A DNA stretch of 64,000 bases, from NCBI RefSeq assembly GCF_033001325.1, contig NZ_CP133111.1:1984001-2048000 (forward strand), in the 5' to 3' direction. Position 1 is the first letter of the stretch, and each line of letters begins with the position of its first letter. Below, piece by piece: positions 17,863-27,159 of the stretch. The translations under genes and the position numbers were made by a program. This stretch comes from Rhodopseudomonas sp. BAL398. Its GTDB lineage: Bacteria > Pseudomonadota > Alphaproteobacteria > Rhizobiales > Xanthobacteraceae. Below the pieces are notes generated by a model. The model was not told where the DNA came from and did not search any database. It saw nothing but the letters and a program-made list of their open reading frames with translations.

Positions 17863-17907
17863 CCGCCGGAGCGTCCGCCCCCCCAAAGGGGGCGGATGCT
17901 CCGGCGG
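17863..17907. terminator. Strong hairpin between fdhF and hypA
   Basis: Two 20-base arms pair with one G-T (G-U) position around a five-base loop (ccaaa). No T-run follows on the plus strand, so it is not a standard intrinsic terminator; it could lower hypA transcription or protect the 3' end of the fdhF message. Confidence 0.7.
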
Positions 17908-17942
17908 CCAAGGTTTCCACACCGATCCACCGGACCAATGCC

Positions 17943-18314
17943 ATGCACGAAATGACAATTTGCGAGCAGATCATCGGCCAGCTTGAAGATGAGCGCCTTC
18001 GCCGGGGCTTTGCGATGGTGAAGCGGCTGCGCCTCGAGATCGGCCTTTTGAGCTGCCTCGATCCGGACGCGCTGCGCTATGCGTTTGAAATCTCCACCCG
18101 GGACACTTTCCTGGACGGCGTCGTGTTGCAGATCGACCGGCCGCCGGGCCAGGCCAAATGCCTGGATTGCGGCGCCGAGGTCACGGTCTCCAGCCGACTC
18201 GATATTTGCCCGAGTTGCGGCGGCAATCGCCTCGACGCCTCCGGCGGCACCCAGATGCGTTTGATCGAGATGGAGATCCAGGGCCAGATCGATCTGAAGC
18301 AGAACGCGCTGTAG
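17943..18314 (+). CDS. hypA: HypA, hydrogenase nickel insertion protein
   Basis: A 123-residue HypA. The N-terminus is MHEM, giving the nickel-binding His2 and conserved Glu3, and the zinc site is CLDC...CPSC (Cys73, Cys76, Cys89, Cys92). HypA delivers nickel with HypB to the large subunit. Presence of hypA alone, without hypB-F nearby, implies the rest of the maturation machinery is encoded elsewhere and that this copy may be specialised for HyfG. It is 106 bases downstream of fdhF behind the strong hairpin. Confidence 0.93.
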   Translation: MHEMTICEQIIGQLEDERLRRGFAMVKRLRLEIGLLSCLDPDALRYAFEISTRDTFLDGVVLQIDRPPGQAKCLDCGAEVTVSSRLDICPSCGGNRLDASGGTQMRLIEMEIQGQIDLKQNAL

Positions 18315-18373
18315 CCCAGCAACGATGCCGGTTGTGGTCACACAGCCGCTCGGCCGGCCAACGCATCGACCGC

Positions 18374-18691
18374 CTACGCCACGGCTTTCTTCTTCGGCTT
18401 GGCTTCGGCCAGTTCTGCCGTCAGCCGGATTCCCATCGCCCGGAAGACCCGCAGGATGGTGGCGAACTCCGGATTGCCATTCTCACCGAGCGTCTTGTAA
18501 AGCCCCTCCCTGGTCACCCCGGCGGCCTTGGCGATCGCGCTCATGCCCTGGGCTCTGGCGACGAGATTGAGGGCGTCGCGGATTTCGGCGGGATCGCCAT
18601 CGGCGAGCACGAGGTTGAGATATTCCGCGCGCGCCGCCGGCGTGCGAAGATGCTCGGCGGCATCGAACTTCTTGAGCTTGCTGACCTTCAT
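18374..18691 (-). CDS. HigA-like addiction-module antidote protein
   Basis: A 105-residue DNA-binding antitoxin of the type whose N-terminus reads FDAAEHL followed by an HTH domain: ARAQGMSAIAKAAGVTREGLYKTLGENGNPEFATILRVFRAMG. This matches the 'probable addiction module antidote' family that pairs with phage Gp49-like/HigB toxins. The tail KPKKKAVA is basic. Immediately upstream, two bases away on the same strand, is only the C-terminal end of such a toxin, so the antitoxin appears orphaned. It lies between hypA and the paoABC genes, convergent with the former. Confidence 0.8.
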   Translation of the reverse strand: MKVSKLKKFDAAEHLRTPAARAEYLNLVLADGDPAEIRDALNLVARAQGMSAIAKAAGVTREGLYKTLGENGNPEFATILRVFRAMGIRLTAELAEAKPKKKAVA

Positions 18692-18693
18692 CC

Positions 18694-18792
18694 TCAGTCT
18701 TCCAATTCGTCTGCGATGGCCTTGGCCCTGCGAATATCCCTGTCGGGACCACCCAGGACAAGATCACCCGCGATCGCGCCAAGCCGTGAATT
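18694..18792 (-). pseudogene. C-terminal remnant of a Gp49/HigB-type toxin
   Basis: The last 32 codons before the antitoxin read ...LVLGGPDRDIRRAKAIADELED, which resembles the C-terminus of Gp49-like toxins (LLCGGDK...DI.RAK.IA). Everything upstream is missing: the frame runs directly into the end of paoC, whose stop is at 18794-18796. No start codon or toxin core can be found, so the toxin was removed by a deletion whose edge is at the paoC 3' end. Confidence 0.65.
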
Positions 18793-18793
18793 G

Positions 18794-20998
18794 CTACGGC
18801 TCCGGCAGGCCGGCGAGGATCTTGTCGGGCGTGATCGGGAAGCTGCGCACGCGGACGCCGCAGGCGTGGTAGATTGCGTTGCAGATCGCGCCGGCCGCGC
18901 CACAAATGCCGAGCTCGCCGACGCCCTTAGCCTGAAGCGGGCTCGCCGCCGGGTCGCGCTCCTCGAGCAGCACCACGTCGAGATGCGGCACGTCGAGATT
19001 GACCGGCACGTGGTATTCGGCAAAGTCCGGATTGACCAGATGGCCGTCGCGCTTGTCGAACACCATTTCCTCGGTCAGCGCGCTGCCGATGCCCCAGACC
19101 ATGCCGCCCATGCATTGCGACGTCGCGGTCTTGGCGTTGAGCACGCGGCCCAGGCCGAAAGTGCCGTTGAAGCGCCGCACCCTTGTTTCGCCCGTATAGG
19201 CATTGACCGCGACTTCGACGAAGAACGCGCCATACATCGCGGCGGCAAAGGCATCGGCGATCTTGCCGGCCTTGAAGTGACCGATTTCCTCGATCTCCTC
19301 GCCGTCGAGTAGTTCAGCCAAGGCGACGCGCCGGTTGCCGGTCTCGGCGAAGCCGTCCTGCAATTTGAGCTGGTCCTCGGCGCAGCCGAGCCGGTCCGCG
19401 AGCTGCTGGCGGATCACCTCGCAGGCCTCGAACACCGCCGAGCCGGTCGACGCCGCGCCCCAGCTGCCGCCCGAGCCCGACCCCGGCGGGAATGCCGAAT
19501 CGCCCAGTCGCACCGCGACCCGCTTCGGATCAAGCCCGAGCATCTCCCCGGCGATCTGGCCGAGAATGGCGTAGCTGCCGGTGCCGATATCGGTCATATC
19601 GCTGGCGACGACCGCGCTGCCGTCGGCATGCAGCGTCACCCGTGCCTGCGCCTCGTTGAGATTGTGGACCCGCGCGGCGCTCGCCATCCCGGTGCCGATC
19701 CACCACTCGCCTTCGCGCCTCATGCCCGGCTTGCGGTTGGCGCCGTCCCAGCCGAAGCGCGCCGCGCCTTGCTTGAGACATTCGGCCAGCTTGCGCGAAC
19801 CGTAGGGAATGTCCTGGCTCGGATGCCGTTCGGGGATGTTGCGCAGCCGCAATTCGACCGGATCAATGCCGATGGCGTTAGCGAGTTCGTCCATCGCCGA
19901 TTCCAGCACCTGCATCCCCACCGCCTCGCCCGGCGCGCGGACCGATCCGGCTGTCAGAACATGAATCCGTGCCAGATCGACGCTCAGCGTCCGGTTTTCA
20001 CCGGCGTAGAGAAATTCGCTGGCCTGCGTCACCGGCTCGGCGAATGTCTCTCCGGGCAGATTCGACACGCGCGCTTCATGGCCAAATCCGGTCAGGCGCC
20101 CGTCACGATCAACAGCAAGACGGAGCCGCTGCGAGGTCTCGGAGCGGCGCGTCACGCATTGAAACACCTGCTGGCGCGACAGCACCACGCGTACCGGCCG
20201 TTCCAGCTTCATCGCGGCGACCGCGGCCGCCGTGCCCTCGACGCTGATGCCGAGCTTCGAGCCGAAACCGCCGCCCACATAAGGCGCGATCAGGCGCACC
20301 TTGTCGGGGGCGAGCCCGAGCGAGTCGGCCAATTCCTTGACGTTGTATTTGAGCATCTGCAGGCTGGAATACAGCGTCAGCGTATCGCCGTCCCAGTGCG
20401 CGATGCTGGCATGCGGCTCCATCGCCGCGCTGTTGTGGGATTCGGTGGTGTAGGTGGCGTCGACCGCAGCGGCGGCCTCGCTCATTGCCTTTCCCAGGTC
20501 ACCCTGGGTGGTGGCGCCGTCCTGACTTTCCAGCGGCACATCCCGTGCGTGCTGGTCGACGGCCACGTCGTCATCGGCCCGATAGCTCACTTGCAGCTGC
20601 TTGGCCGCATCGCGCGCCTGCTCGAAGGTCTCGGCGACCACCACGGCGATCGGCTGGCCGAAAAATTCCACCTGCCGCACCTTCTGGACCGGGGCCTTGC
20701 CGGCGCCGCCCTGCGCCGAGCGCGCGGTCATCCGCTCGTCGGAAATTACGGCGATCACGCCGGGCATTCTCAAGACTGTGCTGTCGTCGATCGCCGTAAC
20801 CTCGCCCTTGCTGATCGTCGCGGTGACGATCACGCCCTCAACGCAACCGCTGATCGGATATTCGGCCGCATAGGTGGCGGTGCCGGTGGTCTTGGCCGGC
20901 CCGTCCGGTCGGTCCAGAGGCTTGCCGATCACACCTTGATGCATTAGGTCGAGCCGGTTGCGCTCGTCGGGCCGGTCCATTGTCAGCGTGCGGGTCAT
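18794..20998 (-). CDS. paoC: PaoC-type molybdopterin subunit of aldehyde oxidoreductase
   Basis: This 734-residue protein (E. coli PaoC 732) is the large subunit of a xanthine oxidase family enzyme that oxidises aldehydes to acids with a Mo-cytosine dinucleotide cofactor. The family's catalytic glutamate lies in KGVGELGICG (Glu695), and the cofactor loops PYVGGGFGSKLG and GSGGSWGAASTGS are present. It overlaps paoB by four bases (ATGA). The same enzyme could act on other hydroxylation substrates; the specificity is not set by sequence. No export signal in any of the three subunits, in contrast to the periplasmic E. coli enzyme. Confidence 0.9.
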   Translation of the reverse strand: MTRTLTMDRPDERNRLDLMHQGVIGKPLDRPDGPAKTTGTATYAAEYPISGCVEGVIVTATISKGEVTAIDDSTVLRMPGVIAVISDERMTARSAQGGAGKAPVQKVRQVEFFGQPIAVVVAETFEQARDAAKQLQVSYRADDDVAVDQHARDVPLESQDGATTQGDLGKAMSEAAAAVDATYTTESHNSAAMEPHASIAHWDGDTLTLYSSLQMLKYNVKELADSLGLAPDKVRLIAPYVGGGFGSKLGISVEGTAAAVAAMKLERPVRVVLSRQQVFQCVTRRSETSQRLRLAVDRDGRLTGFGHEARVSNLPGETFAEPVTQASEFLYAGENRTLSVDLARIHVLTAGSVRAPGEAVGMQVLESAMDELANAIGIDPVELRLRNIPERHPSQDIPYGSRKLAECLKQGAARFGWDGANRKPGMRREGEWWIGTGMASAARVHNLNEAQARVTLHADGSAVVASDMTDIGTGSYAILGQIAGEMLGLDPKRVAVRLGDSAFPPGSGSGGSWGAASTGSAVFEACEVIRQQLADRLGCAEDQLKLQDGFAETGNRRVALAELLDGEEIEEIGHFKAGKIADAFAAAMYGAFFVEVAVNAYTGETRVRRFNGTFGLGRVLNAKTATSQCMGGMVWGIGSALTEEMVFDKRDGHLVNPDFAEYHVPVNLDVPHLDVVLLEERDPAASPLQAKGVGELGICGAAGAICNAIYHACGVRVRSFPITPDKILAGLPEP

Positions 20999-21971
20999 GC
21001 GGCATCTCCTGTGGCGTCGCGCAGCACGGCCTTGAGCGTGCGTCGGGCGAGCAAAATCTTGAAGTCGTTATCGCCATGGCCGGCCGCCCCTTCGAGCAGC
21101 AGGTCGGCCGCCTTGTCGAACAGCGCGTCCGATGGCGCGGCGCCGGTCAGCAGCGCGTCGATCCGCGGATCGTGCCAGGGCTTGTGCGCCAGCCCGCCGA
21201 AGGCGAGCGCGGCGGAGCTGATCGTCGCGCCGTCCATCCGCACCATCGCGGCGATCGAAACCAGCGCGAAGGCGTAGGACGACCGGTCGCGCACCTTGCG
21301 ATAGAGCTGCCGCCCGCCGGCCGGCGTCGGCAGCACGACGGCGGTGATCACCTCGCCGGGCTCCAGCACATTGTCCTTGTCCGGCGCATCGCCCGGCAGG
21401 CGATGGAAACCGCGCACCGCCACGCTGCGCTTGCCGCCATCGGCCGTTGCGATCTCGACCGTCGCATCCAGGGCCGCAAGGGCGACCGCCATATCGCCCG
21501 GATAGGTGGCGATGCAGTGCTCGCTGGCGCCCAACACCGCGTGGATTCGATTGGCGCCGCCGATCGCCGAGCAGCCGCTGCCCGGCTCGCGCTTGTTGCA
21601 CGCCATGTCGGTGTTGTAGAAATAGTAGCACCGCGTGCGCTGGCACAGATTGCCGGCCGTGGTGGCCTTGTTGCGCAGCTGAAACGTCGCGCCAGCGAGA
21701 ATCGCGCGTGCCAGCACCGGATAGTCGCGACGGATGCGGGCGTCCGCGGCGCAGGCGCTATTGCTCACCAGCGCGCCGATCCGAAGCCCGTCGCCCTCGG
21801 CCTCGATGCCGCCGAGCGGCAGGCGATTGATGTCGACCAACGCGTCGGGCGTCTCGACTTCCAATTTCATCAGATCAAGCAGATTGGTGCCGCCGGCGAT
21901 CAGCCGGCCGCCATCCTGGGCCAATTGCGTGGCGCGATCGAGCCGATCGGCACGGCTATATGCGAAGGGTT

Positions 21972-21975
<4 letters not shown>
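20995..21975 (-). CDS. paoB: PaoB-type FAD-binding subunit
   Basis: A 326-residue FAD subunit (E. coli PaoB 318). It has the FAD loop GGRLIAGGTNLLDLMKLEV and, as in PaoB, an additional [4Fe-4S]-type cysteine segment: QRTRCYYFYNTDMACNKREPGSGC. The start is a TTG (read KPFAYSR next), overlapping the paoA stop as TTGA; every in-frame ATG upstream lies inside paoA and would add unrelated residues. It transfers electrons between the Mo subunit and the 2Fe-2S subunit. Confidence 0.9.
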
Positions 21976-22484
<509 letters not shown>

Positions 22485-22686
22485 TCGAATACCTCCCCAA
22501 CACGCTGATGCCGTGATCGTTCAGCGCGGACATCGCGTTTTCAGGCGATCCGATTGGCGCTAGCTTGGGGCGCCGGACTTCGCTGCTTGACGGCAGCCCT
22601 TCCAAGACCAAGGCCCGATCACCATCTGGCGATCGGGGACGGAAACGCGGGCGAGTTGGTGTCCGCCTCAGAGAAATGGACCAGCC

Positions 22687-23595
22687 ATGAGCACAAGCGC
22701 TGAACCAAACAGAACCGCCCTGATCACCGGAGCCAATTCGGGGATGGGCAAAGCCATCGCCGAGGCGCTGGCGGCCGCTGGACTACGCATTGGTCTGGTG
22801 GTGCGCGATCGCGCGCGCGGCGAAGCGGCGCTCAACGACATCCGCGCCGCGACCGGCAATCGTGATCTGCATCTTTTCGTCGCCGATCTGGCCGACCAGG
22901 CAGCGATCCGCGCGCTGGCGCAGGAGGTGCAGGCGCGTTTTGCGCAATTGCATCTGCTGGTGAACAATGCCGGCACGGCCTTTCCCGAGCGGCGGCTCAG
23001 CCCCGACGGCATCGAATGCGCGCTGGCGGTGAATCATCTCGGCCCATTTCTGCTCACCACCTTGCTGCTGGATGTGCTGAAAGCCAACGCGCCGGCGCGG
23101 ATCGTCAATGTCGGCACCCGTATCGATACCGCGATGGATTTCGCCGATCTGAATTGGGACCACCGCCCCTACAGCATGATGAAGGCCTATGGCCAATCCA
23201 AGCTCGGCAATTTGCATTTCACCTTCGAATTGGCGCGCCGGCTTCAGAGCAGCGGCGTGACGGTCAATTGCGTTTTCCCCGGCGTGTTCAGATCGAATCT
23301 GGGCAGCACCGATGGCGCACAGGGCGTCTTGCTGAAGCTGTTTGCCCACTTGTTCGGCTGGGCGATCCCCTCCTCCGCGCGAGCGGCGCGCCGCGTGCTC
23401 TATCTCGCCAATGCATCTGAGCTGGCGGAGGTGAGCGGTCAATATTTCGGCAATCGAAAGACCATCCCGGCGCCCGCCCAAGCGCGCGACGCGCAAGCAA
23501 ATCGCCGGCTGTGGGAAATCAGCGAAGCGATGACGGCTGTCGAGGAGCTCGACCCGATCGAAGCCGATCAGCCGCGTCGTCATACCCACAACTGA
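22687..23595 (+). CDS. Short-chain dehydrogenase, retinol dehydrogenase-like
   Basis: A 302-residue SDR. The NAD(P) motif TGANSGMG (residues 14-21), NNAG (93-96) and the catalytic YGQSK (Tyr168, Lys172) are clear. The usual catalytic serine position reads NVGTR instead of NVSS, so Thr144 may substitute. The overall arrangement, with a long C-terminal part after residue 200, resembles retinol dehydrogenase/WW-domain oxidoreductase-like SDRs. Substrate unknown. The gene diverges from paoA across about 200 bases in which nothing else is seen. Confidence 0.8.
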   Translation: MSTSAEPNRTALITGANSGMGKAIAEALAAAGLRIGLVVRDRARGEAALNDIRAATGNRDLHLFVADLADQAAIRALAQEVQARFAQLHLLVNNAGTAFPERRLSPDGIECALAVNHLGPFLLTTLLLDVLKANAPARIVNVGTRIDTAMDFADLNWDHRPYSMMKAYGQSKLGNLHFTFELARRLQSSGVTVNCVFPGVFRSNLGSTDGAQGVLLKLFAHLFGWAIPSSARAARRVLYLANASELAEVSGQYFGNRKTIPAPAQARDAQANRRLWEISEAMTAVEELDPIEADQPRRHTHN

Positions 23596-23812
23596 CAATG
23601 TCAGGATCGATCGCTCCGTCGCAGATCTGCCGGGGCCGCATGAATGCGGCGATATGTCACGCGCGGAACCTGACCGCAATTCACCTGTTCATCCCATGCA
23701 CCGCGGCCCGCACAGCTGCGCGTCAGCGGCAGCAAGAGCCGACAATCTCAATCCAGAGCTGCCAATCAACAGCTGCTAATAACGAGACCGTTGAGTGTCG
23801 AGTGGAGCCTTT

Positions 23813-24508
23813 ATGAATACCGACATGATGAAAGCCAACATCGCCATCATCGCGGTTGCCGCCAGCCTCGCCGGCTCGGCGGTGGCCCATGCCAAGACAC
23901 CATGCGGCGACACCACAAAGGTCGAGCGCGGCGACAGCTTGAGCAGCATCGCAGAGCGCTGTGACATCAGCGAGGGGACCTTGCTGCAAGCCAATCCGAA
24001 TATCGACGGTTCGGGCGACTTGCGGGTCGGCGCCACGGTCAACACCACCACAATGGCCAACCGCACCGGCGATCGGTTGCGCTCCTTCGCGCACGGCGTC
24101 AGCAGCGGCATTTCACGGCTTGCCAGCGAGGTCGGCTCCTCGGTCGACGATCTGCTCGACAAGAACCCCGACCTCAAGCAGCGGCTCAGCAGCGTCGGCG
24201 ATAAGCTGACCGGCGAATCCGTCACTCGAAAAATCAAGCTGACGATGACGCCGCAACAAGGCCCGACCGGCGCGAATGTCGATCTCGCGGTCTCGGGCCT
24301 GCCGGCGAAGGCGGCTGTGGTGATCGGCGCCGGACGGCCCGGCCAATCCTACACCGTGTTGGACCACGCCAAAGCCAGCGAGGACGGCACGATTAACGCC
24401 AAGCTCGCCGTGCCGACATGGGCGAGCGCCAAGCAGGATCTTGTGTTCGTCGTCGCCGCCGATGACGGCGATTGGACGATCCGCTCGGCAAAATTCGACG
24501 TGCAATGA
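23813..24508 (+). CDS. Exported LysM-domain protein
   Basis: A 231-residue protein with a signal peptide (hydrophobic stretch around IAIIAVAASLAGSAVA, cleavage probably after AHA). A LysM peptidoglycan-binding domain follows directly (KVERGDSLSSIAERCDIS...LLQANPNI). The middle is a hydrophilic Ser-rich region, and the last ~90 residues form a possible beta-sandwich (KIKLTMTPQQGPTGANVDLAVSGLP...). It is expected in the periplasm or cell wall. ATG 23813 has GGAG five bases upstream. Function beyond peptidoglycan association is unknown. Confidence 0.75.
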   Translation: MNTDMMKANIAIIAVAASLAGSAVAHAKTPCGDTTKVERGDSLSSIAERCDISEGTLLQANPNIDGSGDLRVGATVNTTTMANRTGDRLRSFAHGVSSGISRLASEVGSSVDDLLDKNPDLKQRLSSVGDKLTGESVTRKIKLTMTPQQGPTGANVDLAVSGLPAKAAVVIGAGRPGQSYTVLDHAKASEDGTINAKLAVPTWASAKQDLVFVVAADDGDWTIRSAKFDVQ

Positions 24509-24582
24509 CGCCTTCCATCCCGCGGCCTTGACCAGATCAAGATGCCGTTCCTTCTCCTTGAACAGATCAAACGGAGCAAACC

Positions 24583-24756
24583 GTGCTGAAATGGGCCCTG
24601 ATTTTCTTTCTGATATCGATTGCCGCCGGCGTCTTCGGATTCACCGATATCGCGGCCGGTACCAGAACCATCGCCAAGTGGCTGTTCTTTATCGCGATCG
24701 CCATCTTCGCGATCTTCCTGGTGATGGGCCTGCTCGCCGGCGAACTGGTGTTCTGA
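24583..24756 (+). CDS. Small DUF1328/YtjA-family membrane protein
   Basis: A 57-residue protein starting at GTG with GGAG six bases upstream. It reads LKWALIFFLISIAAGVFGFT then two hydrophobic helices, the standard pattern of DUF1328 proteins (MLKWALIFF...AGxFGFTGIA). These small inner-membrane proteins are widespread in proteobacteria; their role is unknown, with stress association proposed. Confidence 0.85.
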   Translation: MLKWALIFFLISIAAGVFGFTDIAAGTRTIAKWLFFIAIAIFAIFLVMGLLAGELVF

Positions 24757-24808
24757 GCCGCGGGTTTTGGCGGCTGCAGGCCTTGCCGGCCGATGAGGGC
24801 GATCGCCA

Positions 24809-25855
24809 TCATCGGCCATCCTGCGCGCCGGTGTCGCGCTCCAGCAGATCTTCGATATAGATCATCCGCACCGCGGTCATCATGGCCGCGGTCAGGGGCG
24901 TCGCTACCACCAGGCCGACCGCGCCGAACAGCGTCCCCAGAACGGTCTGCGACAGGATCGTGAGCGCCGGCAGCAGCGAGATGGTGCGGCGCTGAATCAG
25001 CGGCGCGATGACGTTGCCTTCCAGCGTCTGCACGCAAATGAACAGCAGGGCGACCCAGAGCGCCAGGCTCGGGGACTGCGCCAACGCCACCAGGATCGCC
25101 GGCACCGCGCCGGCCAGCGCCCCCACATAGGGCACGAAATTCAACAGCCCCGCCAGCAGCGCCAGGGTCGGCGCCATCGGCACACCGAGCAGGAACAGGC
25201 CGACGCCAACCAGCACGGCCACGATCACCATGTCGACGAACTGCCCGACAAACCACAATTGCAGCGTCTCGCCGATTTCCAGCATCACCTCGCGACCACG
25301 CGGCCGCCAGCCGATCGGCACCAGCCTCAGCGCGCCGTCGATGTAGCGCCGCGGCGAGATCGCAAGAAATAGCGCGGTGGCCACCACCACCAGCGCGCTG
25401 CCGCCAATGCCGAGCACCGAACTGGCGACGCCCGGGACGTAGCCGCTGAGGTTTTTGCCTGCCGATTCCACCGAGCTGCGCAACTGCTGTGCCAGCAGCG
25501 CGGTCCACCCCTTGCCGGACATCTGCTGCCACAATTGCTGCAGCTGCAGGCTCAATTGATCGGTCATCTGCGAGACGTGGTCGGCGATCACGGTACCGCG
25601 CCAAAACAGCAGCGCGCCGAGTCCGAGCAAGAGCGTCAGCACCACCGCCAGCAGCGACCAGCCTTCGCCAAGCCCGCTGCGCCGATGCAGCGCATCGCCG
25701 GCTCCGTGCAGCACGCAGGCGATCAATACCGCCGCGAAGCCCAACAGCAGGATATCCCGCAGCCCCCACAACACGATGATCAGCACCAGACCAATGGCGG
25801 TGATCCGCAATGTTCGACTGATATCCTTCAGATGTTTGACACTCGGATCGCCCAC
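24809..25855 (-). CDS. AI-2E family transporter (PerM/TqsA-like)
   Basis: A 348-residue inner-membrane protein with an N-terminal pair of helices, a central amphipathic segment (DQLSLQLQQLWQQM), and C-terminal helices containing the family block LNFVPYVGALAGAVPAILVAL and the conserved end GTLFGAVGLVVATPLTA. Family members were first named for AI-2 export but include transporters of other solutes, so the substrate is unknown. GTG 25855 is preferred because GAGGGG lies about six bases before it and the upstream 54 codons of the longer frame are Arg/Pro-rich and unlike the family. Confidence 0.85.
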   Translation of the reverse strand: MGDPSVKHLKDISRTLRITAIGLVLIIVLWGLRDILLLGFAAVLIACVLHGAGDALHRRSGLGEGWSLLAVVLTLLLGLGALLFWRGTVIADHVSQMTDQLSLQLQQLWQQMSGKGWTALLAQQLRSSVESAGKNLSGYVPGVASSVLGIGGSALVVVATALFLAISPRRYIDGALRLVPIGWRPRGREVMLEIGETLQLWFVGQFVDMVIVAVLVGVGLFLLGVPMAPTLALLAGLLNFVPYVGALAGAVPAILVALAQSPSLALWVALLFICVQTLEGNVIAPLIQRRTISLLPALTILSQTVLGTLFGAVGLVVATPLTAAMMTAVRMIYIEDLLERDTGAQDGR

Positions 25856-26142
25856 GACTCGCCCCTCGAACCAATCGCGACCGGCCGTCGCCGATTTCGG
25901 TGGACGCGTCCGGCGCAAATGCTCTGGGCCAACATTCTCGAACCGCGCAGGTTTCGACGCCGAGCGCCGGAATCCGGCGCCGTCGTCGCTGCGACCACGC
26001 CACGCGGTCGGCGGCATCGCGCGGTGTCATTGAAACATCTTGCAGCCAGACGTCAAATTGCCACCAGACGTCAAAGGATTGGAAATCCTCGACCCCGGCT
26101 CCCCCGCCGTGCGGCTACGTCTTTGATTTTATCGGGGGAACT

Positions 26143-26218
26143 TGGTGGGCGCACTAGGGCTCGAACCTAGGACCCGATGATTAAGAGTCATCTGCTCTAC
26201 CAACTGAGCTATGCGCCC
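26143..26218 (-). tRNA. tRNA-Lys (anticodon CTT)
   Basis: A 76-base cloverleaf read leftward. The acceptor arms GGGCGCA and TGCGCCC pair, the D-arm is AGCTCAGTTGGTAGAGC, the anticodon stem GATGA/TCATC encloses CTCTTAA with anticodon CTT, and the T-arm contains GGTTCGAGCC. The CCA end is encoded. It reads AAG lysine codons. Confidence 0.97.
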
Positions 26219-26330
26219 GGAACCAGTCCGGAAGTCCCTTGGGGACGGCGTCGTTTAGCAAAGCGAACCGGGGATGTCCAGCAATGCGGCGGGAAAATCC
26301 AAGCTGATTTGCGATTCCTCGTAAAAAATC

Positions 26331-26357
26331 AAAAACCGCCGAAAATCGGCGGTTTTT
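26331..26357. terminator. Bidirectional intrinsic terminator
   Basis: A 12-bp perfect stem (AAAAACCGCCGA / TCGGCGGTTTTT) around AAA. Its A-tract and T-tract make it work in either direction. It lies 27 bases beyond the stop of the Spy-like gene and shields tRNA-Lys from read-through. Confidence 0.85.
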
Positions 26358-26383
26358 GCTGGCGTCGACGGCAAAGTTTGGGG

Positions 26384-26980
26384 TTACAGCCGATCCGGCA
26401 TCGCGCCGTTGTCCATCATGCCGCGGCCGCGATCGGAATCGCGATCAGAATCACGGTCCCAGCTTCGGCCACGCTCGCGGTCATCGCCACGATACATCAT
26501 GCCATGGCCGCGCCAGTGCCTGCCGCCGAACCCGCCCTCCATATGGGTCAGCACCCGCAGCCGACGCTTCTGGCCGTCGTCGAGGGTCTTGTAGAGCGGC
26601 TCGGCCGCATCGGCGATCTGCTTCAGCGCCGATGCGGTGGCGGCCATGGCGTCGGCGCGCTCGCGCAGCCGCGCCACCGGATCGTCTGGCTGCGCGTCGC
26701 GATCGTCCCTGGCCTTCATCCGGGCATTGGCGCGCTCGATCCGCAGCTTGGTGAAATCGCGCACCGCGCTTTCGACCGGCGGCCATAGCTTGTCCTGGTC
26801 CGGCGTCAGTTTCAGCCCGGCCTTGACGGCGGCGATCCGCGCATCGGCGAAGGCGGCGCGGTCTTCCGGATTGATGCGGGAGTGGCCATGGTGGAACCAC
26901 CACGGTCGGTGCTGGGCATAGACCGCGGTCGAACCTGCGAGCACCAGCACGGCGACGCTGGCGAGAATCATCTTCTTCAT
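26384..26980 (-). CDS. Periplasmic Spy/CpxP-like LTXXQ-type protein
   Basis: A 198-residue exported protein with signal peptide MKKMILASVAVLVLAGSTAVYAQ. The mature part is helical and charged, with LKLTPDQDKLWPPVESAVRDF as the LTxxQ-like motif and a second segment around ALKQIADAAEPLYKTLDDGQKRRL. The C-terminus is a run of Arg/Asp/Gly repeats (DRDSDRDSDRGRG). Related proteins are envelope-stress chaperones or metal-binding proteins. AGGAGG six bases before the ATG fixes the start; the longer open frame upstream overlaps dctM antisense-wise and is spurious. Confidence 0.82.
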   Translation of the reverse strand: MKKMILASVAVLVLAGSTAVYAQHRPWWFHHGHSRINPEDRAAFADARIAAVKAGLKLTPDQDKLWPPVESAVRDFTKLRIERANARMKARDDRDAQPDDPVARLRERADAMAATASALKQIADAAEPLYKTLDDGQKRRLRVLTHMEGGFGGRHWRGHGMMYRGDDRERGRSWDRDSDRDSDRGRGMMDNGAMPDRL

Positions 26981-27159
26981 GCGAGCCTCCTGTAAAGGTG
27001 GCCCGAAGATGATCGCGGTTCCCTGCCCGATCAACTTACGGATTGGACAGAATCGCTCTGTTACCAAGATGTAATGCGGCCCCGATCCAGCGCCGTGCCG
27101 AACTACCTCGCGCAGCGCAGTCCGCCGGTAGCGCAGGCCGCACCGGCGCGACGGGGCCC

